Of a stretch of 25,000 nucleotides of DNA, positions 7,996 to 18,539 are shown piece after piece. A model generated the notes under the pieces. That model was not told where the DNA came from. It made no database searches and saw only the letters and a program-made list of their open reading frames with translations. Location of the stretch: the NCBI RefSeq assembly GCF_000485595.1, contig NW_014577151.1, positions 243,277-268,276 on the forward strand, in the 5' to 3' direction. The DNA comes from Priapulus caudatus (taxonomy: Eukaryota > Priapulida > Priapulimorpha > Priapulimorphida > Priapulidae). The first letter of the stretch is position 1; each line of letters opens with the position of its first letter. Made by a program: the position numbers and the translations under genes.

Positions 7996-9270
7996 AGATC
8001 TATCATGGTTAATTTGTACTCAACCGTGTTGATTCAAAACGTACTGCTGAGACTTTCTCAAAGCTGACTGAGGTTATCAGTTTTGACCACTAGATGGTGT
8101 AGTTAGTGGTCAACGGCTTGGTCCACACGTGACTGAGTCTGTATCCCCCCTCGTCACGGTTGATGTTCGGGGTTTTGCTGAACCAGATGGCTTCCTTAAT
8201 CCAGCGCCTGATTTCTATAGGCTCGCGATCGATAATCTTCTAATTATCCCAATCGATGGTGTGATTGGCGGTCGCAACGTGGTCCGTGATTGCGGATTTG
8301 GCTATTTCGGTAGCCGACTGTTTTCGTTGGGCTCTTGTGAAAGATTTGGGAGCTACGGTGTCTACGTTCTTTTTATGTTCTTTAAGGCGGGTTTCAAATT
8401 TGCGGCCGGTTTCTCCAATATAACTTGTTTCACACATTGGTCACGGTATCTTGTAGACACAGTCTGTAATGTTGTGTATATCTGTTCTGTCCTTAGGGTG
8501 TACTAAATGCCTTTTTAATGTCTCAATCGGTCTAACTGTTGATGTCACGCCTGCATTGTTTAGGGGACGTTGAACTACGTCCGTGACGCTTCTGACATAT
8601 GGTAGAACAATCATCGCCTTCGGTTTCTCTTAGGAGGTTTTCTTATAATATGTTGATCTGATCCGCGAAGTGTTCATCTCTTTAGACACTTTTTCGAGTG
8701 CCCAATTGGGGTAGCCGCATTTACCGAGCGCGTCCTTGATGTGGCGCGCTTTAGCTTCCCGGTCCTCACTCTCCGTTGTGATCTTATCCCTACGATCAAA
8801 TAACGTCCGTAACACTGACAGATTGTGGTTGACTATGTGGTGTGAGTTGAAGTTTAAGTACTGGTCCGTGTGAGACCTTTTCCTATACACAGTCAGTTTG
8901 ACTAAACCATCTTCTCGTTTATGGATGAGTGTATCGAGAAACGAAACTTTTGGATCAAGTTCTTCCTCGTACGTGAATTTGATGTTGTTGGTACTGTCGA
9001 TGCTGTTGAGGTGTTGTGTCCATCGTTGGACTGTGCCAGATTTGATGAGTTTCAATGTGTCATCTACGTAGCGCAATTTGGGTTTGAGATCAGTAGGTGC
9101 TGTCTCAATAACTTTCGTCACGTGTGGACCAAGCTGTTGACCACTACACCATCTGATGGTCAAAACTGATCATCTCAGTCAGCTTTGAGAAAGCCTCCTG
9201 ATAGCAGGTGAAACGTCAGCAGTACGTTTTAAATCAACACGGTTGAGTAAAAATTAACCCAGATAGATCT
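7996..9270 (-). mobile_element. Penelope-like retroelement relic with inverted ends
   Basis: The core is a minus-strand reverse-transcriptase fragment followed by a GIY-YIG endonuclease, the hallmark order of Penelope-like elements. The element is flanked by inverted repeats, left 7996-8133 (138 bp) and right 9117-9270 (154 bp). They match closely from AGATCTATC at the tip to GGTCCACACGTGAC at the inner end. The left arm lacks about 17-20 bp near 8050 that the right arm has. The left arm contains the 3' end of the open frame. The right arm is the same 3' segment in the opposite orientation, joined directly to the truncated reverse transcriptase. Penelope elements are known for 5' truncation and for terminal repeats in direct or inverted arrangement, which fits. 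Clear target-site duplications were not found. Confidence 0.88.
8090..9116 (-). pseudogene. Degraded Penelope-like RT + GIY-YIG endonuclease reading frame
   Basis: One minus-strand frame runs from the right inverted repeat to a terminal stop at 8090-8092. It carries three premature stops in the same frame, at 8630-8632 (TAA), 8441-8443 (TGA) and 8240-8242 (TAG), and no frameshift is needed. The reverse-transcriptase part keeps the catalytic LRYVDDT motif near 9065 and a downstream FLDTLIHK motif typical of the family. The endonuclease part has CVYKIP (GIY equivalent) just before the second stop and SYIGETGRKFETRLKEHK just after it, then ITDH and NHTIDW. Past the third stop it continues with RRWIKEAIW and RDEGGY.LSHVW, the usual Penelope C-terminus. 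The palm N-terminal motifs are missing because the copy is 5'-truncated. It cannot encode an intact enzyme. The substitution-only decay suggests a fairly recent insertion. Confidence 0.88.
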
Positions 9271-9652
9271 ATTATCTACCAACCGAAAGAACTTATTTAA
9301 TGTGTTTATTTACAGTTCTCTTATTCGGGTAACAAACAGCGTTCTTAACTGAACTGTGCCGTATCTAAAAGTAATGCGCGCGCACATGCGCATCTATTCA
9401 AACACAAATTAAGAATATGGTTACGTTGATCGAATTTTATCGATTGAAAAATTACGGCTTTGCTTTCGCATGTGACATATTCACATTCTTAGCAATAATT
9501 AATAACACTTCATGTTTGCATTATGCTAGCTAGAATGAACCGTACACGCACGCATAATTACGGTAAAAGTTGAGTGTGTATAATTGCAAGTCGCGTCCAT
9601 GTATTAAGCCGTGTCTTTGCTTTTACGCGCGAATCATTACAGTCTGGTGCAC
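9271..9652. other. AT-rich spacer between retroelement and satellite
   Basis: No gene, RNA or repeat is recognised. The sequence is unique-looking and AT-rich. Confidence 0.5.
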
Positions 9653-12600
9653 TTGCAGTGTGCCGTCTTCACACAGCAAGGTGTGAGTGTGCTGTCCTCA
9701 CACAGCAAGGTGTGAGTGTGCTGTCCTCACGCGGCAGGGTGTGAGTGTGCTGTCCTCACACAGCAAGGTGTGAGTGTGCTGTCCTCACACAGCAAGGTGT
9801 GAGTGTGCTGTCCTCACACAGCAAGGTGTGAGTGTGCCGTCTTCACACAGCAAGTTGTGAGTGTGCCGTCTTCACACAGCAGGGTGTGAGTGTGCTGTCC
9901 TCACCCAGCAAGGTGTGAGTGTGCTGTCCTCATGCCGTATAGGGTGTGAGTGTGCTGTCCTCACGCGCAGGGTGTGAGTGTGCTGTCCTCACACAGCAAG
10001 GTGTGAGTGTGCTGTCCTCACACAGCAGGTGTGAGTGTGCTGTCCTCACACAGCAAGGTGTGAGTGTGCTGTCCTTACACAGCAAGGTGTGAGTGTGCTG
10101 TGCCTCACACAGCAAGGTGTGAGTGTGCTGTCCTCACACCAGCAAGGTGTGAGTGTGCTGTCTTCAGCACGCCGCAGGTGTGAGTGGGGCTGTCCTCACA
10201 GCAGCAAGGTGTGAGTGTGCTGTCCGCACGCCGGCAGGGTGTGAGTGTGCTGTCGCTCACGCGCGCAGGGTGTGAGTGTGCTGTCCTCACGCGGCAGGGT
10301 GTGAGTGTGCTGTCCTCACACAGCAAGGTGTGAGTGTGCTGTCCTCACGCGGCAGGGTGTGAGTGTGCTGTCCTCAGCGGCGCGGGTGTGAGTGTGCTTG
10401 TTCCTCACACAGCAAGGTGTGTGTGTGCTGGCCTCACACAGCAAGGTGTGAGTGTGCTGTCCTCACGCGGCAGGGTGTGAGTGTGGCTGTCCTCACACAC
10501 AGCAAGGTGTGAGTGTGCTGTCCTCACGCGGCAGGGTGTGAGTGTGCTGTCCTCACGCAGCAGGGTGTGAGTGTGCTGTCCTCACGCAGCAGGGTGTGAG
10601 TGTGCTGTCCTCACGCAGCAGGGTGTGAGTGTGCTGTCCTCGCGCGGCAGGGTGTGACTGTGCTGTTCTCACGCAGCAGGGTGTGAGTGTGCTGTTCTCA
10701 CGCAGCAGGGTATGAGTGTGCTGTCCTCACACAGCAAGGTGTGAGTGTGCTGTCCTCACACAGCAAGGTGTGAGTGTGCTGTTCTCACGCGGCAGGGTGT
10801 GAGTGTGCTGTCCTCACGCGGCGGGTGTGAGTGTGCTGTCTCCACGGCGGCAATGTGTGAGTGTGCTGTCCTCACGACAGCAAGGGTGTGTGTGTGCTGT
10901 CCTCACACAGCAAGGTGTGAGTGTGCTGTCTCACGCGCAGGGTGTGAGTGTGCTGTCCTCACGCGGCTGGTGTGAGTGTGCTGTCCTCACTGCGCAGGGT
11001 GTGAGTGTGGCTGTCCTCACGCAGCAGGGTGTGAGTGTGCTGTCCTCCACAGCAGGGTGTGAGTGTGCTGTCCTCACGCGGCAGGGTGTGAGTGTCTGTC
11101 CTCACGCGGCAGGTGCTGATGTGCTGTCGCCCGCAGGTGTGAGTGTGGCTGTCTTCACACAGCATAGAGTGGTGAGTGTGCGCTGTCCTCACACAGCAAG
11201 GTGTGAGTGTGGCTAGTCCTCACACAGGCAGGGTGTGAGTGTGCTTGTCCTTCACCACAGCAGAGTGTGAGTGTGCTGTCCTCACGCGTAGTGCGTGTGA
11301 AGTGTGTCTGTCCTCACCGGTCCAGGGGTGTGGAGTGTGGCTGTCCTCACGCGGCAGGGTGTGAGTGTGCCGTCTCCAACATCAGCAAGGAGTGTGAGTG
11401 TGCTGTCCTCACGCGCAGGGTGTGATGTGTGCTGTCCCTCGCCACCAGCAGAGTGTGAGTGTGCTGTCTGCGACGCGGCAGGGGTGTGAGTGTGCTGTCT
11501 CACGCGGCAGGGTGTGAGTGTGCGTCTCACGCAAGGTGTGAGTGTGGCTGTCGCTCCACGGCGCAGGGTGTGAGTAAGTGCTTTCCTCACACACGCAAGC
11601 GTGTGGTGTGCTGCCTCTCACTGCGGCAGGCGTGTGAGTGTGCCGTCGCTGCACGCGGCAGGGTGTGACGTGTTCTGTCGCTCAGGGGTTCGCCCCCGGC
11701 AGGGCGAACTCGAGTGTGCTGTCCTCACACAGCAAGGTGTGAGTGTGCTGTCTGCTCACTGCGGGAGGGTGTGAGTGTGCTGTTCTTCACGACGCAGCAG
11801 GTGTGAGTGTGCTGTCCTCCCGCGGCCTGGGTGTGAGATGTGCGTCCTCACAAGCAAGGTGTGAGTGTGCCTGTCCTCACACAACAAGGTGTGAAGTGTG
11901 CTGTTTGTCAACGGCAGCGGGTGTGAGTGTGCTGTCCTCAGCAGCAGCAAGGTGTGAGTGTGCTGTCCATCACACAGCAAGGTGTGAGTGTGCTGTCCTC
12001 ACGCGGCAGGGTGTGAGTGTGCTGTCGGCTGCACGCGGCAGGGTGTGAGTGTGCTGTCGCTCACGGCGGACAGGGTGTGATTGTGCTGTCCTCGACGCGC
12101 AGGGTGTGAGTGTGCTGTCCTCACACAGGCAAGGTGTGAGTGTCGCTGTCCTGCCACACAGCAAAGGTGGTGAGTGTGCGGCCGTCTTCAGCAGCAGCAA
12201 GGGTGAGGTCGTCGCGGAGGGGGGGCTGTGAGTGTGCTGTCCTGCACCAGGCATGGGTGTGAGTGTGCTGATCCTCCACAGGCGAGGGTGTGAGTGTGCT
12301 GTCCTCACGCGCAGGTGAGTTCTGAGCTGCGCAGCAGGTGTTGAGTGTGCTGTCCTGCACGCAGCAGTGGTGTGAGTGTGCTGTCCTCACGCGGGCAGGG
12401 TATAAGTGTCTCTGTCCATCACGCGCGCTAGGGTGTGAGTGGTGCCGTCTGCACGCGGCACGGGTGTGAGTATGCGTCCCTCACGCAGCAAGGTGTGAGT
12501 GTGCTGTCCTCACGCGGCAGGGTGTATTAGTTGCTGTCCGTCGGCGGCGGTGGTGAGTGTGCTGTCTTCACGCGCAGGGTGTGAGGTGCTGTCTTCCACA

Positions 12601-14025
12601 GCAAGGTGTGAGTGTGCTGTCTTCACAGCAGCAAGGTGTGAGTGTGCTAGTCTTCACGCGTTGGGTGTGAGTGTGCTGTGCGGCTCACGCGCAGGTGCTG
12701 AGTGTGGCTGTCCTCACGCAGCAGGGTGTGAGTGTGCTGTCCTCACAGCAGCAGAAGTGTGAGTGTGCTTGTCTTCACCGCGGCTGGTGCTGAGTGTGCT
12801 GTCCTCACGCGGCAGGTGTGAGTGTGCTGTCCTTCACACAGCAAGGTGTGAGTGTTGCTGTCCTCAACCGGGCATGGGTGTGAGTGTGCTGTCTCTCACA
12901 CCGCATCAGGTGTGTGTGGTCTGTCCTACGCCAGCAGGGTGTTGAGTTGTGCTGTCCTAACGGTCGGCAGGGGTGTGAGTGTGCGTCCTACACGCGGCAG
13001 GGTGTGAGCTGTGCTGTCCCTCAACACAGGTCAAGGTGTCGAGGTGCTGGTCTAACGCGCGAGGCGTGTGAGGTGTGCTGTCCTAGACGCGGCAGGGCGT
13101 GTGAGTGTGCGTGTTCCTCAACATCAGGCAAGATGTGAGTGTGCTGTCGCTCACGCGGCAGGTGTGAGTCGTGCCGTCTTGCACACAGCAAGGTGTGGAG
13201 TGTGCTGTCCTCACACAGCGGGTGAGGTGTGTCCGGCAGTGTGGGCTGTCCTCGGAGTTTGTGTGCGTCGTCAGCGGAGAGTGTGATGTGCGTCCTCATG
13301 CGGTGTGTGTGCTGTCCTCACGGGCAGGGTGTGAGTGTGCTGTCGTCTCACACAGGCAGGTGTGTAAGGTGCTGTCCTCACGGGAGGGTGTGAGTGTGGC
13401 TGTCCTGCACGCAGGCAGGGTGTGAGTGTGCTGTTGCATCACGCAGCAGGTGTGAGTGTGCCTGTCCTTCACGACGGCAGGGTGTGAGTGTGCTGTCCTG
13501 CTCTACGCAGCCAGGTGCGTGAGTGTGGCTGTCCATCACGCAGCAGGTTGTGTAGAGTGTGGCTGTCTGTCACGCGGCGGGTGTGAGTGTGGCTGTCCTC
13601 CGCGGCAGGGTGTGAGTGTGGCTGTCCCACGCAGGCATGGGTGTGAGTGTGGCTGTCGTCCGCGGCAGGGGGTGTGAGTGTGGCTGTGCCGTCAGGCCGC
13701 AAGGTGTGAGTGTGCTGTCCTCAGCGCAGGGTGTCGAGTGTGGCTGTCTCACGCGCAGGGTGTGAGTGTGCTGTCCTCACACAGCAAGGTGTGAGTGTGC
13801 TGTCCTCACGCGGCAGGGTGTGAGTGTGCTGTCCTCACGCGGCAGGGTGTGAGTGTGCTGTCCTCACACAGCAAGGTGTGAGTGTGCTGTCCTCACGCGG
13901 CAGGGTGTGAGTGTGCTGTCCTCACACAGCAAGATGTGAGTGTGTTGTCCTCACGCGGCAGGGTGTGAGTGTGCTGTCCTCACGCAGCAGGGTGTGAGTG
14001 TGCTGTCCTTACACAGCAGGGTGTG
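9653..14025 (+). repeat. 29-bp satellite array, about 150 units, hairpin-forming
   Basis: The unit is 29 bp. It contains two complementary 7-base arms, CTCACAC and GTGTGAG, separated by AGCAAG and followed by a 9-base linker TGTGCTGTC. Over 4.37 kb this gives about 150 units. The common variants differ at three A/G positions: CACAC-AGCAAG, CACAC-AGCAGG, CACGC-AGCAGG and CACGC-GGCAGG. Units are nearly perfect at about 9660-10080 and 13740-14025. From about 11040 to 13730 almost every unit carries one-base insertions or deletions. Because 29 is not a multiple of three and the unit has few stops, long Cys/Val/Ser-rich (plus) and Thr/His/Ser-rich (minus) frames appear; they are not genes. No protein or RNA role is visible. 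Confidence 0.97.
11688..11709. repeat. Variant satellite unit with a different perfect hairpin
   Basis: One unit reads GTTCGCCC, then loop CCGGCA, then GGGCGAAC, a perfect 8-bp stem. It keeps the GGCA loop core of the normal unit. Both arms differ from the standard CTCACGC/GTGTGAG arms yet remain complementary. It lies in the noisy centre of the array, so sequence quality must be kept in mind. Confidence 0.7.
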
Positions 14026-15607
14026 ACCGAATCATGTTGTCAGAGGCTGGGGCCTTCTGTTTCGATTTTGCAAATCAACGAGTGTATGCCTGGGAGGCCC
14101 TCGCAAAGTAGTATTGACGCTGCATGATTACTCGAGCCTTAAAGGCCCACACAAAAACGCATGGGCGCTCTCGTAAAAGACGGCTGCTCTAGAATGGAAA
14201 GATTGCTCACCAGACATTTATAATGCTGAGCATGAGGATTTTCATTGGTGAGTCACTAACATGGCTTCTAAATCTAATGGAATCCCGTCAGGCACAAAAC
14301 ACTCGCACGTACGCGTACACGGTCATTGACATCGCATCGCATCATTTACAACGTAGCCATGTAGTCGCATCACTTATATAGACAACATTAGATTTGGCTG
14401 GTCCTCGCTGAAATAACGCGACAAAGTGCGCATGTTGGGTCAATGCCGGAGTGAAAAGGTGCTATTACCTGTCTTACGACTTACGCGCACACGCTATCAG
14501 GCGCTACTTCAGCAACCGATCGATGTGAAAAACGTGCTTTCTGCCGAAGAAGGCTATAATTTGATATAAATTAATATCTCGCGCACTGTTTCACGTGCTT
14601 TTCGTGTGGTGATTGGCGCGTGGCTCGCCGCGCTGTCAGCACGCCGTAAAGAGCTTGTTGTTTTCGTGAAGAAGTATAGCATCAATAATTCAGCTGCCTA
14701 TTCCCAGTAGTATGGACTAACAAGTGTTTTTGCCTTACAGTATGACGTAAAATAAAATGCAAACAGCTGGTATCGCACACCCAACCTAATCCGTTACAAT
14801 TTCAATATGTGCAGTTGCTTTGATCGTAATGATATTGCCTGTCTTGCCATCGGTGATCTGATATTAAATGGTGGACGAAATAAATGAGACGCCTGTGTTG
14901 CCATCGCTATACTATAATACATTAGAATAATGATGTAATTAGATGATATGTGTATACGTGAAAATCGGCAAATCATGATCAGAATCCCCATACTGTGCGC
15001 TGCATCCTAATTATAGATTATCCGTGTTCTTGTTCTATCGATACTACGACTGAATAATATTGTATCGTCTGAGTAGATAGTATTCGACAAAAAGCGGCAA
15101 GCAGTAGAAAACAAATCATCACACAAAAACAAGCAACTTCCGAACGAATTGAATTTTCACCACGAGATAACACGGGTTCGATCAAAATAAACCCATTTCC
15201 CTAATATTTCTTTATTCCTATATTTCCATCTACCTTTATTCAATAAGCGACTTATTTTCAACTTTGGCAGTCTGCATGTTCGTTCATCGGATATTGGAGC
15301 GATCGTGACGTCGGCAGTGGTCCGTTGAGAGTCCCAACGTAAATGTCGTTTATCGAACACGAGCGTGCAACGTGAAGCCTCTACATATGCCGCGCGTACG
15401 TGCGAATGGCACCGCATTGATTCACTCTCCGATGCCACGAGCAGCACGCACTGATTCAGACAAAGCACGGACGCGCGACCGTTGCACGCGGTATATCGTA
15501 ACGTCAACAGGCATGAAGTCCGTGGTGGCGCGACAACTCGCTGCGCACTAACAATAGATTAATCAATAGCCTTCACGCGATAATCATCGTGTAATTTCCG
15601 ATGGCGT

Positions 15608-15632
15608 CATCACGCGTATGCAGCGCGTGATG
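15608..15632. other. Perfect 9-bp stem-loop
   Basis: CATCACGCG (15608-15616) and CGCGTGATG (15624-15632) are exact reverse complements around a 7-base loop TATGCAG. It is not followed by a T run and no known RNA family was recognised. It could be chance or a protein-binding palindrome. Confidence 0.6.
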
Positions 15633-16816
15633 TGGTGAGTATTAGTAGTATTAAGCTGATGACGTTCAGGGCCGAGAGGCAGTCGCTCAAATCACGCGCA
15701 CTGTGGAAATAGACGCATGCGATTGATTACATAGTACGTCACCTTACAGGCAAACGGCGCGATATTGAGAAAGAGAGAGAGAAGGCAATTAATAAGTTAA
15801 TCCTGTTAGTGGTCTCAGCTCGCACGTTGGAGGTTTCACTCGGATGTGTGGCGACGGGTGAGACGGGGAAATGAGCAGATGGTGTGTGACGTCATCGTAC
15901 ACGATTTGCGTCATCGATAGTCGCGTTTTCTCTTATTGCAAAATTAATGCAAAATTTATCAATAGACGTCAAGCGGATGGAGGCTATCTGACGAGTATGG
16001 AGGCCCATGCAGCTGTCTTTCATATCCCTCGCTATCACATTCCGGAAAATCAAAAAAAATAGAGTTAGTGATATTCAAGTCTTCAGCCTTTTGTGAAATA
16101 TTTAATTGCCATTTGGACGTCCATAATCAAGCCGTTAATCCGGCGTGTATTCATTTGCCTGACGCACGCACGCACCACGGTCAGGCGTTGATCAGTTAGC
16201 CTGGTGATCATGACTCAGTCTGGTGAGGATGGAATGCTAAAACGAACAAAACTCGCTCCCCATACCATTTGCGCGTCAGTAAAATGTTTACCCCATAACC
16301 TGCGTAACGAAATTCTGTATATCGTTTCTATTTCGTATTACTGTATGTAAAGAATGCCGTACATGATTGTTTTGTATTATATATATATAGACGCCAGCTA
16401 CGCAGGTTGGTGTTTTCCCCTGCCCCGTTTAATCGCAGCCTTAAGATCATCGGCAGTGTTGTCATTATATGTCAAAGTTTTCTTCATTTAGTTGGAATCA
16501 CTCACTTAGTTATGTTAATAAAATTGCAGTTAATTAGCATTATACATATTCCATGTTCCACAACCTACACATAACGTTTCAAAAATGTGTGAAACTCTAA
16601 TAATTTGCGAGGCATTTTGTTGAAAGGAACGTCTGCGATACAATACGCCAGACCCATGACAAAGAAACTAATTTGGATGACCACAACTTGGCCGACGCAG
16701 GAATGAAAGCAATTCGATGCTTTCGCATTTCTTTGCCTACGATAGTCTGTCTATTCGCCAAATTCGCTTGTCAAATTGTTGTGCACCGTCTGCGACGAGC
16801 TGTAAGAAACTATGAC

Positions 16817-16848
16817 GGTGTGTGTGTATGTCTCTGTGTGTGTGTGTA

Positions 16849-16887
<39 letters not shown>

Positions 16888-16933
16888 GCGTGCGTGCGTG
16901 CGTGCGTGCGTGTGTGTATGTGTGTGGGTGGGT
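16817..16933. repeat. (TG)n/(TGCG)n microsatellite
   Basis: A TGTG tract with TATG and TCTG interruptions changes to (TGCG)n near 16885 and back to TG/GGTG. It lies about 115 bp before the acceptor of the first visible C2 exon. TG tracts near splice acceptors can influence splicing in some animal genes, but nothing here shows that it does. Confidence 0.9.
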
Positions 16934-17046
16934 GCACGCGCGCTATCGTACGTGGGCGGATGCGTGCTCGCCCACACACGTCGTCGTCTGAGTAAGTGCG
17001 TCATGGCCGTGCGTCATCACTGATTCACACTACTGCGTGTTCACAG

Positions 17047-17158
17047 GACCTTGGGCAGATCCAACTCTCCATGAGACTCGAGCCACAGGCAGAGAGACTA
17101 ACTATAACGCTTTCAAAGGCCAAAGACCTACCGAAGAACGCGTCCGGGCAGACGCCGA
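17047..17158 (+). CDS. C2-domain (synaptotagmin-like) gene, C2B exon 1 in window
   Basis: This exon encodes the first strands of a C2 domain of the synaptotagmin C2B type, DLGQIQLSMRLEPQAERLTI followed by TLSKAKDLPKNASGQTP. It aligns with the usual G-x-I/L-x-x-S/L-L-x-Y-x-P-x-x-x-x-L-T-V-x-I-x-x-A-K-x-L pattern. It starts after the acceptor TTCACAG (AG at 17045-17046) with codon GAC in phase 0. It ends before an excellent donor GTGAGT at 17159, leaving one base for a split codon. Upstream exons (an N-terminal membrane segment and a C2A domain would be expected) are not found and may be left of the window or unrecognised. In the calcium-binding loop the family's first aspartate corresponds to Ala. 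Confidence 0.85.
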
Positions 17159-17598
17159 GTGAGTGTGCTAATCACGGGACTTTTCGCCCCTCCCCCTATC
17201 CTCCGAGGGCAGCCCCGGGAATCGTTGAAGCTAATTATAGGCTAATTAAATTGAATCGCGCGTGCTGCGAGTGGGTATTGTGAGAGATGCGTGTAGACGT
17301 TACTGACCGCCGCGACGGTGTATGAAGAGAAAATGTTGTGACCACTACCGGCATGGCGGGGAAGGAGAGAGGATGTTGTCATCACTGCGGTGGCTGGAGA
17401 GCGGAGAGGTTATTGCTATCACAGTCGGAGTTAGAGAGGGGGAGAGGGTGTAGTCGACGCGTAATAATGTAGCGCAAAGATAACGACCGGTAACGACCTT
17501 AAGTTCACAGCTCGCTCTCGATAAAACAGATCGGATCGTTTTATTGTACATAATAAATCCTCTCGTTAACGCTTTCTCTCCGAATTTCCCCCATACAG
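17159..17598 (+). other. Intron between C2 exons 1 and 2, with ~38-bp minisatellite
   Basis: This is a 440-bp GT-AG intron (GTGAGT...CCCATACAG). It contains about four imperfect units of 38-40 bp starting near 17299, 17333, 17373 and 17410, each beginning with a TTATTG/ATGTTGT-like word and ending in a GGAGAGAGG-type purine run near 17450. It separates exons whose joined phases match (1 plus 2 bases giving AAC, Asn). Confidence 0.75.
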
Positions 17599-17804
17599 AC
17601 GCGCAAGTGAAAATCTCAGTCATGCAACGCACGAAACAGCAGACGAAAGAATCTCGCGTAAAGAAGAGGTCGTGTCATCCTTCGTGGAAAGAAGCCTTTT
17701 CCTTCCTCATCAACGTCGACCCGGAGAATCTGCACTACTACACGAGCGTGACCGTGACGATACACGACCCAGAGATCGGTGGTGAGAGCGGAGTAATAGG
17801 ACAG
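17599..17804 (+). CDS. C2-domain (synaptotagmin-like) gene, C2B exon 2
   Basis: Encodes the middle of the C2 domain: AQVKISVMQRTKQQTKESR, a KKR.CHP.WKEAFSF segment, a VDPENLHYY stretch, and SVTVTIHDPEIGGESGVIGQ. The KK...NP.YNE.F.F region of synaptotagmins corresponds to KKRSCHPSWKEAFSF. The acceptor is CATACAG (17592-17598) and the donor GTAGGT begins at 17805. The exon is 206 bp, completes a split Asn codon and ends in phase 0 with CAG. The basic cluster KQQTKESRVKKR lies where C2B domains carry their polybasic strand, which binds acidic phospholipids or SNAREs in known members. Ligand positions read Asn (loop 1) and Asp/Glu/Gly (loop 3), so calcium binding is probably lost. Confidence 0.88.
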
Positions 17805-18539
17805 GTAGGTTGCGACCACTCACCTGAATGTATAGCGCGCTGGTCCCGAAATACCAGCTAGAATATCCGCACGTGTGCATGACTGCATGTTGCAAAATCA
17901 CGCTACGGGTCGATGCCGTGGTTACGCGCAATTAGCTCCCCCCCCCCGTATGTCCCGCAACAGTTATTATTTGCATGTAAAACGTCCCAGTCACACATCG
18001 GGAGCTGGTCCCACAATTACAGATAAAACATCCTATAGGTGGCGCGCTGGTTCAAGAATTACAGCGAACTGCATGCAGCGCCCCCTCCGCGCAACTCCGA
18101 TAGCCGAGTTCGTGCGTGACGTACATTGACGTCACGCGAGCAGTCTGGTTCATGGAAACATATGCCCACCCTCAGGGTCGAGTGAGAGCGAGATAGCCAT
18201 CTGTCGTGGAGTTTGGAATTACAGTAGCGATGCATTCGTATTGAACAATGAACGTCGCGCTGCTGATAATGTTCTCCATCTCATTGCGAAGATATCTAAC
18301 TTCGCGCGTCGATTGGTCTGATAACTGGGACCAATCAGACACCATAACCACGGCATCCACACAGCAATATATATTTCTTATATTACATACTCATCCCGCA
18401 ATTTCTAGTCGCGAGTTTCAGTATACACTTCGTACGTGATACCAGTCGCTTACTACGCAGCCATTGTAGATACAACTAGTTTGCTAAGCAACTGCAATCT
18501 CATTCAACGTGTACGTAAACATATTATTGCGTATGTTGT

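Larger units (their letters stand above)
14026..17046. other. Non-coding stretch upstream of the C2 exons
   Basis: No gene is recognised on either strand over about 3 kb. A 116-codon minus-strand frame (15157-15507) has no motif, no plausible splice context and an irregular composition, so I do not call it. Notable small elements are a perfect 9-bp-stem hairpin at 15608-15632 and a TGACGTCA palindrome at 15887-15894. A short TA tract lies near 16380. Since the first visible C2 exon begins mid-gene, this stretch is probably intron. Confidence 0.5.

Noticed and set aside
8921-9169. 82-codon plus-strand frame over the Penelope relic
   Set aside because: Most of it is the antisense of the RT frame. 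Only its last residues are meaningful, as the inverted copy of the element's 3' coding end.
10745-13702. Many 60-137-codon Cys/Val- or Thr/His-rich frames in the satellite
   Set aside because: They arise because a 29-bp unit with few stops is read in all frames. They have no start or splice support.
9653-14025. CRISPR-like array (29-bp repeat with internal dyad)
   Set aside because: The units are directly adjacent with no unique spacers, there are no cas genes, and the context is animal DNA. It is a satellite.
15157-15507. 116-codon minus-strand frame
   Set aside because: No motif, no coding-like composition and no neighbouring exon was recognised.
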